Shown piece after piece: positions 53,707 to 63,390 of a DNA stretch of 64,000 bases. Numbering within the stretch: the first letter of the stretch is position 1; every line of letters starts with the position of its first letter. The position numbers and the translations under genes were made by a program. The notes beneath the pieces are model-generated. The model was given only the letters and a program-made list of their open reading frames with translations. It was not told the DNA's origin and searched no databases. Source of the stretch: Mesostigma viride (lineage: Eukaryota > Streptophyta > Mesostigmatophyceae > Mesostigmatales > Mesostigmataceae); assembly GCA_009746045.1 (NCBI GenBank), contig RPFO01002275.1, positions 62,001 through 126,000 on the forward strand, in the 5' to 3' direction.

Positions 53707-55698
53707 TCACCCACCACGGTCCCACGTACGCTAGAGAGCCTGCTAGAGAGCGGGGGATATCCAAGTAGATATACAGCACATGCGTGGTTTCGGTATCTGT
53801 TGGTGGGGGTGGATAGGTTCAGCCGGTATGGGCTGTTGACCATCCTGCCTGGCATGGATGAGCATCACTTGTTGTTGGGTCTCCAGTCTTTGTTGCCATG
53901 CTTTGGGGTGTACACCTTGGTGCAAGCTGACTTGCAGTTTGACTGCTTGAGAAAGCATGCTGATCAGCTTCCGTGTAAGCTGGTAGTGGTCCCTAGAGAG
54001 AGTCATGGGCAGCAGGGGCTGTAGAGAGATCTATCCGTGAGGTAAAGACAGTGGTGCTAGCAGCAAAGACTGTGCCAGTGGTAGCATCTGCTTTGGAAAA
54101 GGCAGCCTGGTGCAAGGGGATTGAGGAACAGCTTAACCACAGGGTAAACTATTACTATGATGGTGTGGCAGTCTCTCCCTTATAGCAGCGCAGTTCGGGT
54201 TGTTGTCCCCAGAGGTAGTGGGTGCCTGCCTGAGAAAGGCAGATAGAGTGTTTGCTCGGCTGAGGCGCAAGGGCAAGGGCTGGAAAAATGCTGAGGCCCC
54301 TTGTGGGAATGGGGGTCAGGATGTGGAAGGAGCCATCAATACCAGGCAAGCGTGGCAAGTGGCAAGATGGGCTGGTAACCCAGTTGGATGAGGCCAACCA
54401 TTCTTGTCTGGTAGCCTTGGACAAGGATCCTAGGCGCGTGTACAGGTTGTCCTGGGCTCATATCCGAGAGAAAAGGCCAAGTGCAATCTGGCCTGTAGAC
54501 GGCCCTGAGCCTCCCTTGGAGGTTGAGGCTCAGGAGGAGAGCCAGGCAGTAGATGCTAACCCTCCATGCTTGGATGATGGTCTATCCTGGATGGACGAGG
54601 GTGAGCTGGAATCTGCTGCATCAACTGTCACAATTAGGCCAGTAGGGGGCCAGGGCTGGACCAAAGCCCAAGGGGCTCCTCATGGCGGATCGACGTCATC
54701 CGGGCATTGATGAGCGGCAAGCGTGATCCCAAGGTATCTAAGCTCACGGGGTGGGGGTCATGCTGGGCAGCAACATTAGAGGTGGATACCAACTCGCAGG
54801 TGTCCATTCTGAGGGCTGAGGATGCTGCAAGGTTGCAGATGTCTGTAGCCGGTTGCCCAGCCGTGTCTGATTTCTCGAGGAATGTGTCCATGAAAGTTCT
54901 GGGGGAGGTGAGTGTGCCTATTCTGGGGGTGCCCACTGTGTTCTGTGTGGTAGAGGGCTATGAGGGTCCAGCCATACTGGGGCAGAATTTCTTATGCCAG
55001 CCGGGGGTGACGATAACCTCTGAGGAATTGGCACTAGAAGGGCAGGGTAGTTTACCCCTCCAGAGATATCGCTACTCCCAGGGACTTAGTGTGGCTGTAA
55101 GGGCTGTGAAGGGTGTTGCAGTGGAGGGGCATGATTCTAAGGAGCCCATTGCTCAGGACCTGCTGATCCTCCCTACTACGTTTGACCCACGCCAGTTGGG
55201 GGTGCAGAGGTACCAGATCCCTGGAACGAGTCCTGTACCTTGGCGCAAGCTAGTGGAGATGATGCAAAGCCCCAAGCTGGCTAAGGCATGGACTCCTGGC
55301 TTCGTTGCTTCTGGGCATGAGTGGATGATTGCCAACTGTGCAGAGCCTGTAGAGGTCCTCCCTGAGGATCACCAGCTGCTCAGATTGATGTTTGTCCTCA
55401 AGCTCAAACAGGTAGATGGTGTCGAGGTGCCACATGTCAGACCAATTGCAACCGAGTACCATGGCACTATAGACAGATAGCAGATGAGGAGCTCTATACA
55501 CCAGGGATGTTGCATGACACGTGGAGAATGTTGTTGTGTGTTTTCTTATCCTTCCTGGTCAAAGGCATTGCCTATGGCTCTGCTTTGATAGATTTCAAGG
55601 GGGCTTTTCTCAAGGGAAGAGGCTAGGGAGACATGGCGAACAATACCACCTTTCTTCGATAAGTGTGCCTGCTGTGTTCAGTGTCCCTGCAGGAGCCC
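53707..55698 (+). pseudogene. Copia-1B pol, INT to early RT remnant
   Basis: It resumes where 42101 stopped. Integrase pieces: LVGVDRFSRYGLLTI, VQADLQFDCL and, after a one-base loss near 54017, VERSIREVKT. PR-like region: LEVDTNSQVSIL and AILGQNFL. RT start: LMFVLKLKQVDGV. Breaks include a TA insertion at 54183-54184, TCGA at 54690-54693 and TA at 55470-55471. At about 55672 a deletion of some 430 bp relative to Copia-1A removes the RT centre, including the catalytic DD. Confidence 0.85.
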
Positions 55699-55706
55699 AT
55701 TACCCG

Positions 55707-56951
55707 CCAGGTTGGCAAATACGTGCGTATTGTCAAAATAAATACGGCAATACGCGTTTTTTTGGCCCCGACGTACTATACGCGTATTTTGTCAGGAATA
55801 CGTGATTTGGACTTAGAAATTTTCGAGGTTCGAGCTGGGGCAGCGCTTGGCGCCAGGCCAACCGGACCGTGGCGCGGCGCCTACCTTTACCAAGATTTTC
55901 TACTATGAACTAGGCTTAATTCGCAAGTCCAGTGATGACTTGGCAGTTGGCAAGCTAGCTGAAATTACACGGAGAGAGTGCCAGCATGATGAAAATGCCA
56001 GCTGTGCTGGGAACGTGGTACTTGTAACACAGCCTGTACCGTGTTTATTGCATGGCTGTGTGCCATTGGATTTTGTCGCCAAGGGCAATCGTGTTTTTTC
56101 AGCCATGCCAGAAAAAGGGCCAGAGCATAATTTTGTAACGAAAAGAACTGTCTTGGTGAAGGATGCTCTGGGGAAAACGGTTTCGCAGCTGAAGTTTAGC
56201 TGCTAGTTTTGCGGCCACAATTTTACCAGTGGCGATGGCAAGCAGATTAGTGCGACCCGGATGCGCGCACATTTTGCGGGCATCGCAGGGCAGGGCATAG
56301 ATGCTTGCCCTGACGCAAAGATTGGGCAGAAACGGAGGTTAGAATTCCAGGAGTTGTGGAGCAAGATGGCCGGGCTGAAGCCGGCGAGAAAGCAGCAGCA
56401 CCTTAGCTTCAGGACAGTGGCGGAGAGCGGCCACGGCCTTGCTTCGGGGTCGGCAGGTGCAGGAGATCCTCGCCAGCAGACAATCACGAGGTTTGTGAGC
56501 CCCATAAACGAAGAGGCATGCCATCTCCTGGTGGCGAACTTCTTTGTTGAGAATGCTATTTCCTTTCACGCGGCTCAGAGCCGCTCTTTCAAGGCGATGA
56601 TTGCCGGCCTTAGTCAGTACAAAGGGCTGATCACTGCTCCCGGACTTGGCATGCACAATAAATGCTTGCATTGAAGGAATGTGCACATATTGCATTAAAA
56701 ATTTATGGCAGGCTGGTCAGGGGCTGGTAGGGAATAAGTGCAAGGAATGGTGCAGATTAAATTATGCCTTCCATCATAATTTACTGATCTCCATGCATAA
56801 CTATGCCCCTAAGGCCTAAACCCTAAAGGCCCATTAATAACCATGCTGCACACTGCCACGTATTCTGGTGACGTATTCTGCCATGCTCCACGTATAATAC
56901 TCGTATTTTGAGGCCGACGTATTTGACGTACCGACGTATTTGCCAACCTGG
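55707..56951. mobile_element. hAT-like transposon 1 with transposase fragment
   Basis: 1245 bp with inverted ends CCAGGTTGGCAAATACGT (perfect 18 bp) and an 8-bp duplication ATTACCCG (55699-55706 and 56952-56959). An 8-bp duplication indicates hAT; the internal protein supports it. The subterminal regions are packed with TACG/CGTA words (for example around 55720-55800 and 56870-56940). At 1.2 kb with a broken short ORF it is non-autonomous. Confidence 0.85.
55847..56674 (+). pseudogene. hAT transposase N-terminal fragment
   Basis: Two in-frame open segments are separated by one TAG (56204-56206). The stop falls inside a BED-like zinc finger (KFSC, stop, FCGHNFTSGDGKQ, then MRAHFAGIAGQGIDAC). 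Downstream a segment typical of hAT transposases appears (FFVENAISFHAAQSRSFKAM). The frame ends at 56674, far short of a full transposase (usually above 600 residues), so catalytic and dimerisation parts are absent. It could be a remnant or a repressor-like fragment; the stop argues for remnant. Confidence 0.65.
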
Positions 56952-56959
56952 ATTACCCG

Positions 56960-57635
56960 GCCAAGGGGTGCTACGTGTACCATACGCGGTATGTTGGCAT
57001 GGTTGGCTAGCATTTGTGCGCCTAACCTGCTGGTCTTGAGTCGGTTGACAGATTCCCAGCTGGTCGAGGTGGGTGTTGAGAGTGTGATGCAATCTGTGAG
57101 GATGTCTCCACCTCTCATCTTGGGTCCTTTGGATTAGTACAGGCCCTTTGACATGGTTCTCTATGTGGACAGTTCTATGGATAGTAGGAAGGTCACAGAG
57201 GTCAGGGGGCGGGCAGCAGCATTAATCACCCTGGTGCAGGAACAGCCCTCTCTGGTCTGCTGGTACAGTCGGTTGCAGAATAGGGTAACCCCCAGCAGTG
57301 ACATTGCTGAGTGCAGGGCAATCTGTGAGGGGCTGCACACAGCCCTTTACTTGAGGGAGCTTTTCTACCAGCTATGTAAGGTAGCTTCCTGTCGGTTGCA
57401 GATGCACACACTGGTGAAAACTGGCAGCATGGGCATGGTGCAGTTCGTGCACAGGCAGCTGGCCAGAAGCAGGGACCTTGATTATCTGTTGCTCAAGGCA
57501 CTGTCCTGCTTAGCTGACATTGAACATGTGGCTGGCCTGGATAACCCTGCAGATGCTCTCACCAAGCTTGAGGAGAAGGCCGTGCAGCAGTACCCTCTGC
57601 TCCGTGGGCTCATGGGCCCCATGGTGGGGTGCTAG
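56960..57635 (+). pseudogene. Copia-1B pol, RNase H remnant
   Basis: Matches Copia-1A from IRGMLAWLASICAPDLL onward. A TAG at 57135-57137 replaces the Leu codon of LDLYRPF. RNase H has YVDSSMDSRK, WYSRLQNRV and AECRAICE, but the third acidic residue is lost (KTGSMGM instead of RTDSMGM; about 57421). It ends at TAG 57633-57635. Confidence 0.85.
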
Positions 57636-57811
57636 GGAGACCAACGCCTTGCTCTGAGGTGGGATGTGTCCCGGTGGGCTGGGTAGCCAGAAATGGCTGA
57701 CAGCAGGTTCTTCAGGGTTCGTACACCCTGCTGAACAGGGGTCAGGGTGGAGTCACTCCCCTGGCTGAGAATATCGCCTGGCCCTGTCATGGGGTTGCAG
57801 AAGGGTCTTAA

Positions 57812-59257
57812 CAGTGTACAGCCATACGCAATACGCAGCCATACGGGGCCCTTGTGTATGGTGTATAATACGCCATACGGGGTATAATACGCAAACCATA
57901 CGGGGACTCTTGAAAATGCTGTTTTTTGCATGGTTCAGGGGGTTCTTCAACATTCTGACCAATCAGGCATGTTTTTTTTGTGTTCTTGCAACACCACTTG
58001 CCTTTATTTAACACATCATCACATAATATTGCCGTTGCCGTCGCTGCATGCCTACAAATACAAGCATTGTACATCTGTTGTTATTAATAATGTCTGTAAA
58101 TAGCACAAAATAACAAAGTTGTATGCACAATCAGTGCACACCTGAAAAGGATAATAACACAAGTAGATATGCATGCACATTGACACTTGCAGTGGTATAG
58201 AGATCGCTGCCACCATTACTGTATGTTGAAGTTAAAAAACCATGCCATCACTGCATGGAATGGCTATACTAGGACTGAAATACTGCACATGGTCAGCCGG
58301 CCAACTTGCCAAAAGTAATAAGACATTGTGCCAGAAACAGACATCTTGCCTACTCGTGGTAGGCCACCATGCAATATTGATCTACATGAAGCAAGAATCC
58401 ATACGGGCTGCCAACAATGTGGCTAGCGTGCAGGATAGCATGCATGCCAGCAACCCGACCCAGCTTCCCTAAACCATTAACACATATGGTACGGTGGCTG
58501 GCTAGCAGCAGCCTGCATGGCTAAATAAGGCATTTATGTGCATCGCGAGTCACACCAAATACCCCGCAGCCTGCGACGTAATGCCTCCGGCGGTCTCTTG
58601 CACTCGCTCACTCTTGCCTCCTTCGCATACGTAGCGCCCATGATATGGCGGGTGCTAGCCTTGCTCGGGTGGTAGAACCCGAGAATTTTGCATCCAAAAG
58701 TGTGCACGTCACTGAGCTAGTAGTTACCTGTCGGCTGCCCTTTCTTGTTGAGAGTCTGTTTTCACGATGTGTGTCCAGACAGTCTCGAATACGGCCTGCA
58801 TCTCGTCGGCCCCATTATCATCGTGTTCCATAGACCCACACCATCACCGTCGCTAGCCATGGTGCCTGGATGTCAATTGTGCTACGATTAAATGTTAGGT
58901 GCCAGATGCGCGCCCTTGTTGGCAGACAACACAACTTCGTCACCTAATTTCCTCGTCCTTCGTCTCCTAGACCCTAGTCCGACACGCAGCAATCTGCAGC
59001 AATGCACGTACAGTCGTACATGCACGGCCAGCTTGGCACCTGCATCTAGTTCCGGCTCCACGTGCCGTCCAAAATGATGCCAGAAGCTACTTCGAACGAG
59101 GTTCATACGCAAAAAATACGCAAAAAATACGCAATACGCAAAAAATACGCAAAAAATACGCAGTGCGTATTTTTTTTCCCATTTCCATACGGAAATCTTG
59201 CGTATGGCGTATAATACGCGCCATACGGCGTATTATACGCCGTATGGCTGTTCACTG
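57812..59257. mobile_element. hAT-like transposon 2, non-autonomous
   Basis: 1446 bp with 8-bp duplications GGTCTTAA (57804-57811 and 59258-59265) and inverted ends CAGTGTACAGCCATACG / CGTATGGCTGTTCACTG. Both ends contain clusters of CGTAT/ATACG words (57830-57905 and 59105-59250), the kind of subterminal repeats that bind hAT transposases. The interior shows no transposase. The shared ATACG/CGTAT vocabulary with hAT-like 1 suggests the same or a related mobilising enzyme. Confidence 0.85.
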
Positions 59258-60050
59258 GGTCTTAAGGACCTTGTAACCGGCCTTGGGTCTTCGTGGAATG
59301 GACCCTGAAAGGGCAGCCCAAATGTTGGCTCTTACAGGTTGCTGTACATTTGTTTATATTCTCTGTAACCAACCTGTTGCATGCTAATAAACCCCTGGTT
59401 AATTGTGTGACCATGTTGTCCAGACGTGGTTGCCAGGGAGCCTCATTATGGGTTATTCTCTCTATATTAATAAGTCATAATCGTGTTATCTCCATTTCAT
59501 GTTTGTTTGTAATGTACAGTTCCAGGAGCTGTTCCAAACCTGGAGGATATGGGGTGGGGTTCGATTCCCCAGCTGACCACAGCCTGGCATGTGTGAATCC
59601 TGAGTTTATCCCGGCTCTGACAGTGAGGACATGGGCTCCCCAGCTTGGCAAGCATTAACTGGGCTCTATCCGTGTCTGTTGAATGAAAAGGAAGGGGAAT
59701 GGTTGTGAGCGGGCGCCTCTGATACGGGCGCCTGTGATAACTGGAAAGGACCAGGAACTCACAATAATACGTATCATAACTTCCTCTGTCCAAGTTCAGC
59801 TGCCTGGATGTAGAGACCTCACTTTTCTCCTCAACCAGGTTCCCAAAAGAAAGGGTTGGGGGCTGACATCTGGGTCAGGGCTGGGCAGTTGGAACCAATG
59901 TTGGCTCTGGACTAATCTTTGGGTAAAACCTCAAGTTCCAAAAGAAGGGCAGCCCTGGCCTCTGGGAGAGGTCAGGGAGTCTGTGGCATGAGTGAGCATG
60001 GCTGATTGGAATCTCAGGCTGGTCCAGCCTCCAAAACAAGAAAGGGTTGG
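59258..60050 (+). other. Copia-1B 3' untranslated region (distal part)
   Basis: Homologous to 29345-30125 of Copia-1A; the proximal part is 57636-57811. It carries GGGGTTCGATTCCCC at about 59556 (T-arm/B-box-like) and ends in AAAACAAGAAAGGGTTGG before the LTR. No gene is seen. Confidence 0.7.
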
Positions 60051-60724
60051 AGTTAGCATATTGGGACGCCAATGTGCTATAGTTGGATGCAGGATCGATG
60101 AGGAGACCTTTCTAACGCCGTACTGACCGCCTGAAACAGACAAGGGACGTGAGAGTTATCAGGTCCCGAAGTACTGCCGACCGGCGGCGGTGGCAGTGCA
60201 CACCGAGGTCGCCGTGGACAGGACACGTGGCAGGCAGGGCCTGCACAGGCTTAGCCTGGACCATCACGTGACTAAGGTCCACGGAGGCTGAGGACGCAAC
60301 GGTCCTGTGGCTAAGTAGAGACCAGTAGGCCAGTCGCGGGCTCTGCAAGGATACGCATCCGTGCAGAGCTGTGACAGGAACTGGTGATACCTAGTCACGG
60401 GATGTCAGAGGTCCTTAACGCTGCCTGCAGCGAGGATGCAAGGTAGCGGTAAGCTGAGCTCTGGCAAGGTAGCGGTGCACTGTGCGAGGCCGACGGGAGA
60501 TGCCTTAGGGCACAATGGAAATGAGGTAACATAAAGCTATGGCCTAAGGCAGGTCAAGGCAGTTCTTTGCCGACGCACCGTGGTTGTCACTTCTTGGAGT
60601 GAGCAAGCCAGCGAGAGCGTTACCTGGGGCGAGGAGCAAAGGTTGCAAGCTACGCGACCTAGGTCCTAACAGTCGCGACAAGGACCAGGAGCTCACAGCA
60701 GCTGCCTGGCCGGAGTCGCTAAAT
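60051..60724 (+). repeat. 3' LTR of Copia-1B
   Basis: About 674 bp, AGTTAGCATATTGG to GCTAAAT. It differs from the 5' LTR by small indels, including TCGA at 60095-60098 and TA at 60080-60081 present only here. It is followed by CCTCT, the target duplication. Confidence 0.8.
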
Positions 60725-60939
60725 CCTCTTGACAGGACTACACCGGCCCTTGACCAGCCGGTGACGTGCCGGAGGCCTGGGAGACGCCCACACATTCTAC
60801 GTGGCGTTATCCCATTGGCGAGTACTAGTGAAGTACAGCCATTGGCCCAATACTACAATAAAGTATATTGTAGTAATCTGTACAAGATCCTCTATCTCTG
60901 AGGACCCATGTGGACCCTAGATGGGTCTCCAACCAACTG
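60725..60939 (-). repeat. 5' LTR of element D, distal part
   Basis: Continues 38366-38642 beyond Copia-1B. It ends (element start) at AGTTGGTTGG, complement of 60930-60939. It is homologous to 61525-61730 and contains an extra 10-bp GGACC-type duplication near 60905. Confidence 0.8.
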
Positions 60940-61251
60940 TAACCTCCCGCGAGGTAACCTCCATGTGCCATGCGTCGTCCTTCCACCGCAGCCGCACCTT
61001 CTTCGTGCATGCGGTCAGCGAGGGCCTTCTTCGCGTCCTCTTGTGCCAGCCGGTCCCTGCGGGCGCGAAGCTGCGCCGGGGTCAGATCGTCGTCGAGACT
61101 CCAACCCAAGCCTCGTGGTACTAAGCTTGGTGCGGTGTTGGAGAATATAGTGCTTGCCGATGGGGCGCGTAAGCACGAGCGCCACCGGCGCATCCGCGCG
61201 CCCCGGTAGGCGGCGGAGCGTTAGCTTGACTACTATCATGATACGATCACA
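60940..61251. other. Unassigned 312 bp between two D-family LTRs
   Basis: GC-rich and not found elsewhere in the window. On the minus strand a frame (about 61193 leftward) encodes SLDDDLTPAQLRARRDRLAQ and a following EDAKKALADRMHEEGAAAV stretch. It is a charged helical sequence unlike any of the retroelement proteins here, so it may be a piece of host coding sequence or of an unidentified element. The frame runs on into the LTR and is not a complete gene. Confidence 0.35.
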
Positions 61252-61730
61252 AGTTGCAAAAGAAAGGTATCTTGCTTGATGCTTTATATTGCATAAAAGA
61301 AAGACTCTTCTTTATTTCTTCACGTTGTTGTCGTTGTTCATAATTCGTCTTCGTTGCGCATAAGAACCTGTTGCGCTTGGCACCTTCATCAGTCTTGCTG
61401 AATATCCTACGTGGACATGCATTCCATGTAGTTCAGTGCATGCCGCGTGTTAGATACTTCTAGAATCCTCTAGAAGGTTCCAAGGCATGGATGCGCATAT
61501 GATTGGACGATAGTCGGCTCAGTCCTCTTGACAGGACTACACCGGCCCTAGACCAGCCGGTGACGTGGAGGCCAGGGAGACGCCCACACATTCTACGTGG
61601 CGTTATCCCATTGGCGAGTACTAGTGAAGTACAGCCATTGGTCCATTACTACAATAAAGTATAATATTGTAGTAATCTGTACTACTAGATCCTCTATCTC
61701 TGAGGACCCTAGATTGATCTCCAACCAACT
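61252..61730 (-). repeat. D-family LTR
   Basis: 479 bp in minus orientation, AGTTGGTTGGAGATC (complement of the right end) to TTGCAACT (left end). To its right the minus strand reads AAAGGAAAGAATGGCTGG, a polypurine-like tract, so it is probably the 3' LTR of another minus-strand copy. It contains the undisturbed version of the Copia-1B target (near 61524-61536). Confidence 0.75.
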
Positions 61731-62035
61731 CCAGCCATTCTTTCCTTTGTGAAAGTGATGAGGCTTAGATGTATTCATTGATGTTCGGCCGCACCTGGCC
61801 AGTTCACTTTCACATGTGAGGGCAATGGAGACTCACTTGGGTCTTATGGAGCTTGCATCTCATCATTGCATGGTTGGTGTAACCTGCTGTAGGGAAAACC
61901 CAAATCTGAAGGAAAACCTCTTCTCCAGAGAGGACAAAACCTCCAGGGGGATAAAAACCTACAGGAGGAGCATTAGGCTCAGGCTCCCAGATTACTCCCT
62001 ATGACAAGGGTTTCCCAGCCATCATGGACCGCAGC
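61731..62035. other. Probable 3' UTR remnant, no gene
   Basis: About 305 bp between the LTR and the integrase fragment. A 62-residue frame (61816-62004) is unrecognised. Purine-rich at the LTR side. I see nothing else. Confidence 0.4.
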
Positions 62036-62901
62036 AACCCTGGTAATAAGCCATTGCCCTTGGAGACTGATGGGAAAATACCAGCCCAAGCCCCAAGGCA
62101 AGGTTGACAGATATATACAGGAGCTTAAGAAGTTGGTAATGTCTGGGGATTATCCTGAGATGTTTAAACCAACTTTTGCTGTCAGGTGTTTGGGTGCTGC
62201 AAAAGTGGAAAACACCATGAACAACCGTCTTCATACTTTCAAAGTGCGTGGTGTTCCATGGCTGGTCTCACCTCGTGGACTAGCAGGTGGCCTCTACCCT
62301 GATGACATAATGCAGGCATGGAGTAAGCAGAGGTGGACACAGTATGCTCACCTCTGTGAAAAGGATAAACAGAGAGGAGAATCATTAAAATTTAAGGTGG
62401 GAGACCAGGTGATCTTCCACAAAGAAAATGCTCCTGGTAAACGCGGTTATTGGCAGGGTCCAGGGACCATAACCTCAGTTGACCCGGAGATGAAAACTGC
62501 TGATGTGGTCTGGAATGGTACCACTTATCATCTGGCTTGGAATAGATTGAAGAGAGATCCAATGAACGTTCAATTTAATGAAGAAAATCCCCTGGTAAAT
62601 ATGGCCCCTGAAGAGGCATCTGGATCTCCCAATCTTTCCTGTCCACCTTTGGCCAGTGAACAGGCTGGACTCCAACTACCAGAAAGGGCGGCCTCCCATC
62701 AAATGGAGCCTACTACTCAGCAAGCTCAGCCTAAGACATTGACTGGGATATCACAGGATGATATATTTGAAGCTGACTTGTTGGTTAATAGGGTGTCTGA
62801 TCAGCACCGGAAGCTCCGGCCGTTGGAACATGGGCTTGAGACCCCTGGGCAGGTGGATAACATATTTCAGTACGTCTGAACAGCCAAAGCTTGGATTCAA
62901 T
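62036..62901 (+). pseudogene. Circularly permuted D-family integrase fragment
   Basis: 62092-62901 matches D pol from KVDRYIQELKK (third integrase site, again Asp) through GKRGYWQGPGTI to the segment before GFNYPGNKP. 62036-62091 matches the immediately following segment of D (LPLETDGKIPAQ) but is placed in front. The piece is thus permuted: its end would join its own beginning. The junction near 62091 shows CCCAAG microhomology. A recircularised DNA fragment or a tandem duplication with loss could explain it. Confidence 0.7.
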
Positions 62902-63377
62902 AGTTGGTTGGAGATCAATCTAGGGTCCTCAGAGATAGAGGATCTAGTATAGTACAGATTACTACAATATACTTTATTGTAGTATTGGACCAATGGTTGT
63001 ACTTCACTAGTACTCGCCAATGGGATAACGCCACGTAGAATGTGTGGGCGTCTCCCTGGCCTCCACGTCACCGGCTGGTCTAGGGCCGGTGTAGTCCTGT
63101 CAAGAGGACTGAGCCGACTATCGTCCAATCATATGCGCATCCATGCCTTGGAACCTTCTAGAGGATTCTAGAAGTATCTAACACGCGGCATGCACTGAAC
63201 TACATGGAATGCATGTCCACGTAGGATTCAGCAAGACTGATGAAGGTGCCAAGCGCAACAGGTTCTTATGCGCAACAAAGACGAATTATGAACAACGACA
63301 ACAACGTGAAGAAATAAAGAAGAGTCTTTCTTTTATGCAATATAAAGCATCAAGCTAGATACCTTTCTTTTGCAACT
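62902..63377 (+). repeat. 5' LTR of element E
   Basis: 476 bp, AGTTGGTTGGAGATC to TTTTGCAACT. The ends AGTTG/CAACT are inverted to each other but are not TG...CA. One TA micro-insertion (62950-62951) distinguishes it from 61252-61730. Confidence 0.8.
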
Positions 63378-63390
63378 TGTATACATTTCG

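Larger units (their letters stand above)
38643..60724 (+). mobile_element. Copia-like retrotransposon Copia-1B with three nested insertions
   Basis: 5' LTR 38643-39324, leader, gag 40278-41559, pol in pieces (41560-42101, 53707-55698, 56960-57635), 3' UTR and 3' LTR 60051-60724. Gypsy B (42102-53706) and two hAT-like elements (55707-56951 and 57812-59257) interrupt it. It lies in the 5' LTR of D with a 5-6-bp duplication (T)CCTCT. An undisturbed site of the same sequence is visible at about 61524-61536 (CAGTCCTCTTGACAG). Pol is dead: nonsense codons, frameshifts, a deletion of the RT centre and loss of an RNase H Asp. Confidence 0.88.
33264..60939 (-). mobile_element. Copia-like element D, minus strand, split by Copia-1B
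   Basis: Parts: RNase H to gag at 33264-38352, then the 5' LTR at 38366-38642 continued at 60725-60939. The LTR was split by Copia-1B, with TCCTCT repeated at both sides (38637-38642 and 60724-60729). The reassembled LTR is about 487 bp, close to the 476-479 bp of intact relatives at 61252-61730 and 62902-63377. The 3' end is missing: coding stops in RNase H where element C begins. Gag is intact; RT carries two 4-bp insertions. Confidence 0.8.
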
